64,000 bases of DNA from Flavivirga amylovorans (GTDB lineage: Bacteria > Bacteroidota > Bacteroidia > Flavobacteriales > Flavobacteriaceae). Numbering within the stretch: the first letter of the stretch is position 1; each line of letters begins with the position of its first letter. This document shows, piece after piece, positions 26,490 through 34,384 of this stretch. The position numbers and the translations under genes are program-made. Under the pieces are notes generated by a model. It worked only from the letters and a program-made list of their open reading frames with translations, made no database searches and was not told where the DNA came from. The DNA is taken from the NCBI RefSeq assembly GCF_030540875.1, contig NZ_JAUOEM010000001.1:186001-250000 (forward strand), given 5' to 3'.

Positions 26490-27881
26490 ATGGAAGCAGC
26501 AATTATTCTAGTATTTGTAATGGGTTATTTAGCTATTACTTTAGAACACAGTATTAAAATTGACAAACTTATACCGGCATTGGTCATGATGGCTATTTGT
26601 TGGGCATTAATTGCATTAGGTTTGGAAAGCTTCCCAGAATGGTTTGATTCCTCAAAACATGCTTTATTAGAAAGTTTTGGAACATTGACCTCAGATGAGA
26701 AGACACATCTTATGGAAGAGACATTACTACATCATTTAGGTAAGACCTCAGAAATATTAGTGTTTCTTTTAGGGGCGATGACCATTGTTGAAATTATTGA
26801 TTATTTCGATGGTTTTTCTACAATAAAAGATTTTATAAAGACTAAAAAGAAAACTAAGATTTTATGGATTTTCTCTATTCTAGCATTTATTCTTTCAGCT
26901 ATAATTGATAATCTTACAGCTACGATTGTACTTATTTCAATACTTCAAAAAATTGTAAAAGACAGAAGTGTTCGTATTTGGTTTGCAGGTTTAATCATTA
27001 TTGCGGCCAATGCGGGTGGTGCCTGGTCTCCTATTGGAGATGTAACCACTACGATGTTATGGATTGGTAAAAAAGTAACAACAGGTCATTTAATTGGGTA
27101 TTTATTTATACCGTCACTTTTATGTATGGCAGTACCATCATTTATAGCATCGTTTTTGCCGGCATTTAAAGGTGATTTGGAAATCGAAGAAGTGGAGGAA
27201 AAAAAGAAATCAAGGTTTAGTAGTACCATGCTTTATCTTGGTTTAGGAGCTATAGTATTTGTACCAATATTTAAGATGGTAACTCACTTACCTCCATATG
27301 TTGGTATGATGTTATCGCTAGGTGTGGTTGCTATTTTTGCTGAAATATATAGTAGCTCTAAATTTAGCATGACAGAGTTTGACTCTGAAGAAAGTGATGC
27401 ACATGCACATCATAGTCCAGTACATTATTCATTATCAAAAATAGAACTACCAAGCATTTTATTTTTTCTAGGGATATTAATGGCTGTTGCAGCTTTAGAA
27501 TCTTTAGGGATTTTGTTTGGATTTGCATCATCGTTACAAGAATCCATGCCTCAGTTAGGAACAGAATTACATTCTGGTGGGGTATCAGATTTAGTGGTGT
27601 TATTATTAGGTGTAGGATCTGCAGTTATAGATAATGTACCATTAGTGGCTGCCAGTTTAGGTATGTTCTCAGAACCAATAGATCATGAGTTATGGCATTT
27701 TATTGCTTTTTCTGCAGGAACAGGGGGAAGTATGTTAATTATAGGATCTGCTGCGGGTGTTGTGGCCATGGGAATGGAAAAAATAGATTTCTTCTGGTAC
27801 ATAAAAAAGATTTCCTGGTTAGCTTTAATCGGGTTTCTTGTAGGGTCTGCAGCTTTTATGGTAACGAGAACATTGTTTTAA
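26490..27881 (+). CDS. nhaD: Na+/H+ antiporter, NhaD type
   Basis: A 463-residue inner-membrane protein with about twelve transmembrane segments. Family motifs are ILSAIIDNLTATIVLISIL near residue 130, ANAGGAWSPIGDVTTTMLW near 170 and SAVIDNVPLVAASLGM near 380, with conserved Asp-Asn pairs in broken helices. A His/Asp-rich loop near 305 (SDAHAHHS) faces one side and may sense pH. It exchanges sodium for protons, as expected in a marine bacterium. It lies 10 bp after the amino-acid dehydrogenase gene. Confidence 0.9.
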   Translation: MEAAIILVFVMGYLAITLEHSIKIDKLIPALVMMAICWALIALGLESFPEWFDSSKHALLESFGTLTSDEKTHLMEETLLHHLGKTSEILVFLLGAMTIVEIIDYFDGFSTIKDFIKTKKKTKILWIFSILAFILSAIIDNLTATIVLISILQKIVKDRSVRIWFAGLIIIAANAGGAWSPIGDVTTTMLWIGKKVTTGHLIGYLFIPSLLCMAVPSFIASFLPAFKGDLEIEEVEEKKKSRFSSTMLYLGLGAIVFVPIFKMVTHLPPYVGMMLSLGVVAIFAEIYSSSKFSMTEFDSEESDAHAHHSPVHYSLSKIELPSILFFLGILMAVAALESLGILFGFASSLQESMPQLGTELHSGGVSDLVVLLLGVGSAVIDNVPLVAASLGMFSEPIDHELWHFIAFSAGTGGSMLIIGSAAGVVAMGMEKIDFFWYIKKISWLALIGFLVGSAAFMVTRTLF

Positions 27882-28016
27882 AATAAAAGATGTTTTTTCA
27901 AATTATCATTTTTGTAACATCGAAAACTCACTAACACTCGTAAATAAAAGGAATAAGTAAAGCTGGAATGCTGATGAAAAGTATTTTTGTATACTTTAGT
28001 AAAAAAAGAAACGTTA

Positions 28017-28024
28017 TACATTTG
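28017..28024 (+). promoter_or_regulatory. Candidate -7 box for exbB-exbD-tonB
   Basis: TACATTTG matches TAnnTTTG and lies 17 bp before the exbB start. The best TTG (27987-27989) is 27 bp upstream, further than usual, so support is partial. Confidence 0.4.
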
Positions 28025-28041
28025 CAATAAATTTAAATTAT

Positions 28042-28743
28042 ATGCTTAGCACATTATTACAAACCACACAAGAGGGAGCGGAAGTACTTACCGATGAAGA
28101 ATCAGTTGAAAAAACGCTCTCAATTATTGAATTAATAAGTAGCGGAGGAACCGCAGGGCAATTTATAATAGGGGTGCTTTTTATATTGCTTGTTGGAGCC
28201 ATTTATATTTATTTTGAACGCATTTTTGCTATTAAAGCAGCGTCACAGGTAGATTCAAATTTTATGAATCAAATTAAAGACCATGTTAGTAATGGGAAAA
28301 TTGATTCGGCTCAAATGTTATGTGCTCAGGTTAATTCTCCAGTCTCAAGATTAATAGGTAAAGGAATTTCAAGAATAGGAAAACCACTTGCCGATATTAA
28401 TACAGCTATTGAAAATGCTGGACGTTTAGAGATTTATGGTTTAGAAAAGAACGTGAGTATTTTGGCTACGATCTCTGGAGCTGGTCCTATGATTGGGTTT
28501 CTTGGAACTGTTATTGGTATGATATTAGCGATATTTGAACTTGCTAATGCAGGAGGGACTATACAAATGGACGTTTTAGCAAGTGGGTTGTATACAGCCA
28601 TGACAACTACTGTGGCAGGATTAATTGTGGGTATTGTAGCCTATATTGCGTATAATCATTTGGTAGTAAAAACAGATAAAGTAGTGTATCAAATGGAAGC
28701 TAATTCTTTAGAATTCTTAGATCACTTAAACGAACCTACATAG
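28042..28743 (+). CDS. exbB: MotA/TolQ/ExbB proton channel
   Basis: A 233-residue inner-membrane protein with three transmembrane segments (near residues 45-65, 145-170 and 190-215). The conserved ExbB motif SGAGPMIGFLGTVIGMI is near 150 and AMTTTVAGLIVGIVAYIAYN near 192. With ExbD it forms the proton channel that energises TonB. It is first in an operon exbB-exbD-tonB-folC with spacings of 1, 13 and 3 bp. A TolQ role is the alternative, but the TonB-like third gene favours ExbB. Confidence 0.9.
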   Translation: MLSTLLQTTQEGAEVLTDEESVEKTLSIIELISSGGTAGQFIIGVLFILLVGAIYIYFERIFAIKAASQVDSNFMNQIKDHVSNGKIDSAQMLCAQVNSPVSRLIGKGISRIGKPLADINTAIENAGRLEIYGLEKNVSILATISGAGPMIGFLGTVIGMILAIFELANAGGTIQMDVLASGLYTAMTTTVAGLIVGIVAYIAYNHLVVKTDKVVYQMEANSLEFLDHLNEPT

Positions 28744-28744
28744 T

Positions 28745-29137
28745 ATGAATTTTAGAGGGAGAAATAAAGTAACGCCAGAATTCAATATGTCTTCAATGAC
28801 AGATATTGTATTCTTGCTTCTCATATTTTTTATGATAGCTTCCACGTTAGTAACAACTAATGCTATTGATATTGTGTTGCCAAAAGCAAGTGGGAAGACC
28901 GAGAATAAGAAATCTGTAGCAGTAAGTATAAAAAAGGATTTAACTTATTATATAGACCAGAAGCGAGTTGGAGAAAGTGTTTTAGAAAATGAATTACTAG
29001 CAGCATTATCTTCAAAAGACAAGCCAACGATTGTTTTAAGAGCTGAGAAATCGGTTCCTGTAGAAAATGTAGTTAAGGTTATGGATATAGCCAATAGAAA
29101 TAAGTTTAAAGTTATATTAGCAGTTAAGCCTAAATAA
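28745..29137 (+). CDS. exbD: ExbD/TolR biopolymer transporter subunit
   Basis: A 130-residue protein with one N-terminal transmembrane helix carrying the essential aspartate (MSSMTDIVFLLLIFFMIAST, Asp near residue 21). A periplasmic domain ends VMDIANRNKFKVILAVKPK. It partners ExbB in proton-driven TonB energisation. It begins 1 bp after the exbB stop. Confidence 0.92.
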   Translation: MNFRGRNKVTPEFNMSSMTDIVFLLLIFFMIASTLVTTNAIDIVLPKASGKTENKKSVAVSIKKDLTYYIDQKRVGESVLENELLAALSSKDKPTIVLRAEKSVPVENVVKVMDIANRNKFKVILAVKPK

Positions 29138-29150
29138 ATACGTTTATTTA

Positions 29151-30008
29151 ATGAAGACATACTTCAAAACCAAACATGAAAAAAATTCAGCAAAATTAAC
29201 AACGTTAATTGCTGTTATTTTGCTGTTATTATTGTTTGTGGTAGGAACACCTTATATGGATCCACCAGAGGAGTATGGCGTTGCTGTAAATTTTGGAAAT
29301 ACAAATTTTGGCAAAGGGAAAGTGCAGCCCTTAAAGCCTGTTAAATCGGAACCTCGAAAAATAGAACAACCACATCAACCGGATGTTTCTAAAGCGGAAC
29401 CTACAAAAGCAAAAGCTTCTGAAACAAAAGAAGAAGTATTGACACAAGATAATGATGAATCTATAGCTATTAAAAAACAAAAAGAAGCGGAGGCAAAAAC
29501 GAAAGCCATTGCAGATGCCAAAGCGAAAGCTGAAGCAGAGAGGATAGCAAAAGCAAAGCGGGAACAAGAAGAGAAAAAAAGAAAGTTAGATGCTTTAATA
29601 GGAGGCGTAAGTAAATCTGAAGGGAGTGAGACTGGCAGTGAAGGCAACGATAACAGAGCAGGGGATAAAGGCCAGTTAGATGGTAACCCTTATGCGCCAA
29701 GTTATTTTGGAGGACGAGGAACCGGAAGTGGGGGCGTTGGTTATGGATTAAATGGACGAGGTACGGCATCATATAAAAAACTTAAACAAGACTGTAATGA
29801 ATCTGGGCTTGTTATAGTTAAGATTATTGTTAATCAAAGTGGAAATGTTATTCAAGCAGTTCCAGGGGTTAAAGGTACTACTAACACAGCACCATGTTTA
29901 TTAGAACCTGCAAAAAAAATAGCACTATCCCATAAATGGCGGTCAGATTCTAAGGCACCAGCAAAACAGATCGGTTTTGTGAAAGTAAATTTCAAACTAG
30001 GTCAGTAG
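29151..30008 (+). CDS. TonB-like energy transducer
   Basis: A 285-residue protein: N-terminal membrane helix (LTTLIAVILLLLLFVVGTPY, residues 17-36), a Pro/Lys/Glu linker, a charged Ala/Lys coiled segment (about 100-150), a Gly-rich stretch (about 165-205) and a C-terminal TonB-like domain from 205 with SGLVIVKIIVNQSGNV. It would couple the ExbBD channel to outer-membrane receptors. The two cysteines (CNESGL and APCLLEP) could form a disulfide. The Gly-rich insert is longer than in classical TonB, and a TolA-like role is not excluded. Confidence 0.85.
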   Translation: MKTYFKTKHEKNSAKLTTLIAVILLLLLFVVGTPYMDPPEEYGVAVNFGNTNFGKGKVQPLKPVKSEPRKIEQPHQPDVSKAEPTKAKASETKEEVLTQDNDESIAIKKQKEAEAKTKAIADAKAKAEAERIAKAKREQEEKKRKLDALIGGVSKSEGSETGSEGNDNRAGDKGQLDGNPYAPSYFGGRGTGSGGVGYGLNGRGTASYKKLKQDCNESGLVIVKIIVNQSGNVIQAVPGVKGTTNTAPCLLEPAKKIALSHKWRSDSKAPAKQIGFVKVNFKLGQ

Positions 30009-30011
30009 CAA

Positions 30012-31229
30012 ATGACGTATCAAGATACACTCGATTGGATGTTTTCTCAATTACCAATGTATCAACGACAAGGTAAAGCCGCATTCAAAGAAGATTTATC
30101 GAATACTTTAATATTAGCAGATTATCTAAATAATCCAGAGCGGCGTTTTAAATCTATTCATGTAGCGGGAACCAATGGAAAAGGTTCTACAAGTCATATG
30201 CTAGCATCTGTTTTACAGGAAGCAGGATATAAAGTTGGCTTGTATACATCGCCACATTTAAAAGACTTTCGAGAGCGTATTAGAGTTAATGGTAACGTTG
30301 TAAGTAAACAATTTGTAACAGGCTTTATAAAGCGAAATAAAGTATTTTTTGAGGTGAATTCTTTATCGTTTTTTGAAATGACTGTAGGCATGGCTTTTGA
30401 ATACTTTTCAAGAGAAAAAGTTGATATTGCCGTTATAGAAGTCGGTTTGGGTGGTCGCTTAGATTCCACAAATATTATAATTCCGGAAGTTTCGGTAATA
30501 ACTAATATAGGGCTAGATCATACACAGTTTTTAGGAAATACGCTCGAAGCTATTGCATTTGAAAAAGGAGGTATAATAAAACGAAATATACCAGTGGTAA
30601 TTGGAGAAACTCAAGAGGAAACGGCTTCTGTTTTTAAAAACTTGGCATGCAAAAACAATTCTAAAATAGTATTTGCAGATCAAGAGATTATTAAAGTCTA
30701 TGAGACTGATTTATTAGGGAACTATCAGTCTAAAAATGTTAAAACGGTTATTCAGGCTATTAAAGAGTTAAATATTAAAGGATTTAAAGTTACTGAAGAA
30801 CATTTAAAAGAAGGATTACTAAAAACAGTTAATAATACAGGGTTATTAGGTAGATGGCAAGTCATAAACGAAACTCCTAAGGTCGTTTGCGATACAGGAC
30901 ATAATAGAGAAGGCTTGAGTTATGTTATGAATCAAATACATAATGAGAATTATAAGACTCTACATATCATTATAGGAGTTGTTAATGATAAAGATTTAAG
31001 TACTATTATGGACTTATTTCCTAAAAAAGCTATTTATTATTTTTGTAAACCTAATATTCCACGAGGTTTAAAAGCAAATGTGTTACAACGTCTTTTTTCT
31101 AAGTATAGATTGATAGGAAAAGTTTACAGTTCTGTTAATGAGGCATATAAAAGTGCTCTTAAAAACTCTAATAAAGATGATTTTGTGTTTATTGGAGGTA
31201 GCACGTTTGTTGTAGCAGAAATAATTTAA
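30012..31229 (+). CDS. folC: Dihydrofolate/folylpolyglutamate synthase
   Basis: A 405-residue Mur-ligase-family enzyme adding glutamate to dihydropteroate and folates. The ATP P-loop HVAGTNGKGSTSHMLASVL lies near residue 48, the folate-site GLYTSPHLKDFRERIRVNG near 77, VIEVGLGGRLDSTN near 142 and the C-terminal CDTGHNREGL near 300. Length fits the bifunctional form. It is the last gene of the exbB operon, 3 bp after tonB. Confidence 0.95.
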   Translation: MTYQDTLDWMFSQLPMYQRQGKAAFKEDLSNTLILADYLNNPERRFKSIHVAGTNGKGSTSHMLASVLQEAGYKVGLYTSPHLKDFRERIRVNGNVVSKQFVTGFIKRNKVFFEVNSLSFFEMTVGMAFEYFSREKVDIAVIEVGLGGRLDSTNIIIPEVSVITNIGLDHTQFLGNTLEAIAFEKGGIIKRNIPVVIGETQEETASVFKNLACKNNSKIVFADQEIIKVYETDLLGNYQSKNVKTVIQAIKELNIKGFKVTEEHLKEGLLKTVNNTGLLGRWQVINETPKVVCDTGHNREGLSYVMNQIHNENYKTLHIIIGVVNDKDLSTIMDLFPKKAIYYFCKPNIPRGLKANVLQRLFSKYRLIGKVYSSVNEAYKSALKNSNKDDFVFIGGSTFVVAEII

Positions 31230-31248
31230 ATTTTTATTGAAAAAATTT

Positions 31249-31277
31249 TTGCAGTTTTAAAAACTCCTTTATATTTG
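31249..31277 (+). promoter_or_regulatory. tRNA-Val promoter
   Basis: TTG (31249-31251), 18-bp spacer and TATATTTG (31270-31277) match the Bacteroidota consensus completely. The tRNA starts 15 bp downstream of the box. Confidence 0.8.
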
Positions 31278-31291
31278 CAGTCCAATTACGA

Positions 31292-31366
31292 GGGCGCGTA
31301 GCTCAGTTGGTTCAGAGCACTTGGTTTACACCCAAGGGGTCAGGGGTTCGAATCCCTTCGCGCCCA
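31292..31366 (+). tRNA. tRNA-Val (anticodon UAC)
   Basis: A 75-nt cloverleaf. Acceptor stem GGGCGCG pairs with CGCGCCC (31359-31365), with discriminator A. The anticodon stem CTTGG/CCAAG encloses the loop TTTACAC, giving anticodon TAC for GUA valine codons. The T arm is AGGGG-TTCGAAT-CCCTT. CCA is not encoded in the DNA. It has its own promoter and terminator. Confidence 0.97.
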
Positions 31367-31370
31367 CAAA

Positions 31371-31400
31371 ATCCTAAAGCATTTGCTTTAGGATTTTTTT
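31371..31400 (+). terminator. tRNA-Val terminator
   Basis: Perfect 10-bp stem ATCCTAAAGC / GCTTTAGGAT with loop ATTT, followed by T6. It begins 5 nt after the tRNA. Confidence 0.9.
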
Positions 31401-31515
31401 GTTTTAAGAAGAAAACAAAACGAAATTAATTGTATAGTTTCTTTTTATTATGAAAATAAAAAATACAACATTATATTATAGTTCTTTATTATATTAAGTA
31501 GACGACATCTAATAA

Positions 31516-31767
31516 AAGGAGACTAATAAGGTTTTTATTTCTCCAATTCCTAATAAAGGATCATTTACTGTCCATTTTAACGAACAAGAAGTGTCAAGTT
31601 TAGTCATTTACAATGTTGCTGGTCAAAAAGTATATAAAGAAACCTTTGAAAATAAAAGATCAAATAAATCATTATCAGTAAGTCAAAACTTTGCACCAGG
31701 AATATATTTATTACTTACAACAGATATAAAAGGTAATACAACAAGTACCAAGTTCTTGGTTAACTAA
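31516..31767 (+). pseudogene. Orphan T9SS type-A sorting domain fragment
   Basis: An open frame of 83 codons encodes a T9SS C-terminal sorting domain: ISPIPNKGSFTVHF, VSSLVIYNVAGQKVYKE, FAPGIYLLLTTD and a final TKFLVN before TAA. That is the standard pattern (NPxxGxhxh, hxlxdxxGkxv, l.xGxYhhxh, xkhhhx). It has no start codon, no signal peptide and no cargo domain, so it is the broken tail of a once larger secreted protein. The start of homology lies about 120 bp after the tRNA-Val terminator. Confidence 0.8.
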
Positions 31768-31827
31768 TTTAGAGTAATAGTGATGTTCTTTATCCTTTTT
31801 AAAGTGTATATGTTAATCTAAAAGAAA

Positions 31828-31856
31828 GAGGCTGTCCTTCAAGACGGCCTCATTTT
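31828..31856 (+). terminator. Hairpin after the sorting-domain remnant
   Basis: GAGGCTGTC, loop TTCAA and GACGGCCTC (with one mismatch), followed by ATTTT. It probably ended the lost T9SS-cargo gene and also sits downstream of the convergent small gene. Confidence 0.6.
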
Positions 31857-31926
31857 GACTATTCTTCCCTCGATAATAATAGTCTATTTTGATTGCTCAC
31901 AATCAAATGATAAGTTGTATGGATAT

Positions 31927-32145
31927 TTACCAAAATTCAATAAATACACCATTGGATGTGTTTTTAAGTGTTACACTGACTGGTATTTCTTCACAAAGTT
32001 TAGCTAATTGAATAATTTGATGTCTAACCATGGGTTCTTCAACAATTGTTATTAAACCATCAAAGTTTCCCTTTTGAGTTTCGGTTTTAAAGATATCTTT
32101 AAAGCCTTCTTCGATTCTTTTGTGGTATTTTTTGTTTATAGCCAT
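31927..32145 (-). CDS. Unknown 72-residue protein
   Basis: I place the start at ATG 32145 (MAINKKYHKRIEEGFKDIF); a longer frame from 32232 begins with an atypical hydrophobic lead. The product is small and charged, with an N-terminal helix and a C-terminal strand pattern (VSVTLKNTSNGVFIEFW). I recognise no family. It lies 114 bp after the stop of the next small gene, on the same strand, in the patch following tRNA-Val. Confidence 0.5.
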   Translation of the reverse strand: MAINKKYHKRIEEGFKDIFKTETQKGNFDGLITIVEEPMVRHQIIQLAKLCEEIPVSVTLKNTSNGVFIEFW

Positions 32146-32259
32146 TTGTAGATAAGGTTTTGAGTTTTTAATTATGGTACTAGTGATTTGCGTATTTATA
32201 AGTATGATAAGACCATGGTTAATTGGCAACACATCTGGAGTAATTGATATTATCTTTTT

Positions 32260-32541
32260 TTATTTATCATTTTTTAGATTTTTTTTTAAGCGATTAGCCA
32301 TTATTTTGTATTCTTTGGCCACTTCTATAATGGCATTAAAGACTAAAATATTTTTTGAAATTCCAGCTTTTGTATTTCTAACCATTTGAGAGTCAACTAT
32401 GATTTCATTCGTTTTTAATTTTTGAATAACCTTACTAGTATATTCTTTAGGAAGATGATTTTCTAATAGATCTTTGAGAGTTTCTTGGTCTTTATGCATC
32501 TCTATATTATATAATGCATATAATTTGTTTAAATTTGTCAT
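32260..32541 (-). CDS. Unknown 93-residue helical protein
   Basis: The product is Lys-rich and predicted helical (EMHKDQETLKDLLENHLPKE, VAKEYKIMANRLKKNLKNDK), with no membrane segment or signal. I recognise no family. It is divergent from the XRE regulator with 111 bp between the starts, the usual layout of a repressor and its target gene. A regulatory or small mobile-element function is possible but unproven. Confidence 0.55.
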   Translation of the reverse strand: MTNLNKLYALYNIEMHKDQETLKDLLENHLPKEYTSKVIQKLKTNEIIVDSQMVRNTKAGISKNILVFNAIIEVAKEYKIMANRLKKNLKNDK

Positions 32542-32652
32542 AGCTTGTGTATATTTGTAATGTGTTGAGTGAATTTACATACAAAAATATACAAATAATT
32601 AAATAATAACAAAATATTTTACTCATTAGTATAATTTATAATTATTCTAAAT

Positions 32653-32964
32653 ATGGTATTTGAAGAAAAACTGAAGCAATTAATAAAGAGTAAGTATGGC
32701 AAATTAAGTGATTTAGCCGATAAATTTAACATGAATTATTCTCAGCTATCTCAATATGTTAATGGAAAGAAAGTATCAATGGATTTCTTAAATAAAATAA
32801 TTAAAGAATTTCCTGAAGCAGATCTTAATTGGTTATTAAGAAATGATGATATTTTAAATGAAAGTGATACGCCATATAAAGCACCATTAACTAACAATCA
32901 AATTATAGATAAAATAGAGGTACTGTTGTCAGACTTGAAAGATCAAATGGAAGACGAAAAGTGA
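32653..32964 (+). CDS. XRE-family helix-turn-helix regulator
   Basis: A 103-residue protein with a Cro/CI-type HTH: KYGKLSDLADKFNMNYSQLS then QYVNGKKVSMDFLNKIIKEF (about residues 14-53). The following FPEADLNWLLRND matches the phage-repressor-like pattern where the HTH is followed by a PxxNxxWLLxG motif. A short acidic tail ends it. It is likely to bind the 111-bp spacer shared with the divergent small gene at 32541 and control it. Confidence 0.8.
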   Translation: MVFEEKLKQLIKSKYGKLSDLADKFNMNYSQLSQYVNGKKVSMDFLNKIIKEFPEADLNWLLRNDDILNESDTPYKAPLTNNQIIDKIEVLLSDLKDQMEDEK

Positions 32965-33004
32965 TATGCTTCTTTGTGTATGTTTTCTAATGTAATATTC
33001 TGTA

Positions 33005-34291
33005 TTAAATAAATTCCAAAACCCTTTCTAAAGCCATCCCTCTTGAGCCTTTTATAAGCATTGAAATATTTTCCAATTTTAAATCATTAAGCCAGCCGTC
33101 TTTAAAGTCTTCAAAATATTTAAATTGTTTGGCTTTGTTTGATTTTATTTTTGTCTTGAAAAAGTTTTCACCAATAAGAATCACTTGGTCTACATTTAAA
33201 GAAATTGCTAAATCAGCGATGTCTTGATGTTCTTTTTTTGCTTCTTCCCCAAGCTCGAACATATCTCCAATAAGCACTATTTTTTTTGTACTTGCTTGTT
33301 TTTCAAAATTTGATAAAGCAGCTCGCATACTTGTTGGATTAGCATTATAAGCATCTAGAATAATAGTATTGGTGCCTTTTTGTATAATTTGTGAACGATT
33401 ATTATTTGGGGTATAGCGTTCTATAGCAGTTTTAATATCGTTGTCTTCAACTTTAAAATAGTTACCAATAGCAATAGCAGCTGCAATATTGTTAAAATTA
33501 TAATCGCCAATAAGCTGGCTTTTTATTTCTAATGTTTTGTACCTGGATTTTACAAATGGAAGTGCTTCAATAAAATCAATATTGGTGTCAAAGTCATGAG
33601 ATTTTTCACCAAATATGAATCTATTAGCATGTTTTGTTTTTTCAACTTGTATGGTATCATTACCATTTACAAAAATCGTTTTATTGTTAGCGATTAAGAA
33701 ATCATACATTTCACTTTTTCCTTTAATAACACCTTCAATACCTCCAAATCCTTCCAAATGAGCTTTTCCAAAGTTTGTAATATAACCATAGTCAGGTTTT
33801 GCAATATGACATAAAAATTGAATTTCCTTTTGGTGATTAGCACCCATTTCTACTATCCCGATTTCTGTACTTTTAGTCATAGAAAGTAAAGTTAAAGGCA
33901 CTCCAATGTGGTTGTTTAAATTACCTATAGTAGCTGTGGTTTTGTGTTTTTGGGATAATGTAGCATTAATTAATTCTTTAGTCGTCGTTTTACCATTGCT
34001 ACCTGTAAGTGCTATTATGGGAATGTTTAAATAATTTCTATGATAAGAGGCTAATTTTTGTAATGTTTCAAGAGCATTTTTAACTAAAATGGTCTTAGAA
34101 GACGTATGGAATGGTTCTTCATCTACAACAGCATATTTAGCGCCATGTTTTAAAGCTTGTTCGGCATAGGTGTTCCCATTAAAGTTTTCACCTTTAAGAG
34201 CGAAGAATAAATCGTTTTTTTTAATTTTTCTTGTGTCGGTACATACCGAATCACATTGCAAAAAAAGCTCGTGTAATTGTTCTATTTTCAA
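33005..34291 (-). CDS. murF: UDP-MurNAc-tripeptide--D-Ala-D-Ala ligase
   Basis: A 428-residue cytosolic Mur ligase that adds D-Ala-D-Ala to the UDP-MurNAc tripeptide, completing the peptidoglycan precursor. The P-loop ALTGSNGKTTTKELI is near residue 100, GIVEMGANHQKEI near 150, and the ILDAYNANPTSM loop near 312. The start appears to be TTG at 34291: MKIEQLHELFLQCDSV begins there and no ATG is available before the conserved N-terminal TDTRKIKKNDLFFALKG. It follows gldJ on the same strand after a terminator. Confidence 0.94.
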   Translation of the reverse strand: MKIEQLHELFLQCDSVCTDTRKIKKNDLFFALKGENFNGNTYAEQALKHGAKYAVVDEEPFHTSSKTILVKNALETLQKLASYHRNYLNIPIIALTGSNGKTTTKELINATLSQKHKTTATIGNLNNHIGVPLTLLSMTKSTEIGIVEMGANHQKEIQFLCHIAKPDYGYITNFGKAHLEGFGGIEGVIKGKSEMYDFLIANNKTIFVNGNDTIQVEKTKHANRFIFGEKSHDFDTNIDFIEALPFVKSRYKTLEIKSQLIGDYNFNNIAAAIAIGNYFKVEDNDIKTAIERYTPNNNRSQIIQKGTNTIILDAYNANPTSMRAALSNFEKQASTKKIVLIGDMFELGEEAKKEHQDIADLAISLNVDQVILIGENFFKTKIKSNKAKQFKYFEDFKDGWLNDLKLENISMLIKGSRGMALERVLEFI

Positions 34292-34330
34292 CAGGTAAAA
34301 TTCTTTAAAGTTTGCAAAATTAAATGTATA

Positions 34331-34361
34331 AAAAAAGTCCTAACATTTGCTAGGACTTTTT
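34331..34361 (-). terminator. gldJ terminator
   Basis: AAAAAGTCCTA / TAGGACTTTTT hairpin with loop ACATTTGC. T runs flank both sides, so it can work in both directions. It starts 24 bp past the gldJ stop. Confidence 0.8.
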
Positions 34362-34384
34362 AATAATATTATTAATTATCGAAA

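Noticed and set aside
29331-29772. Long antisense frames across tonB
   Set aside because: They mirror the Ala/Lys/Glu-rich repetitive segment of the real gene and are not supported by any motif or start context.
31292-31366. tRNA 3' end as att site of an integrated island
   Set aside because: I found no second copy of the tRNA 3' end and no integrase in the window, so integration is not shown.
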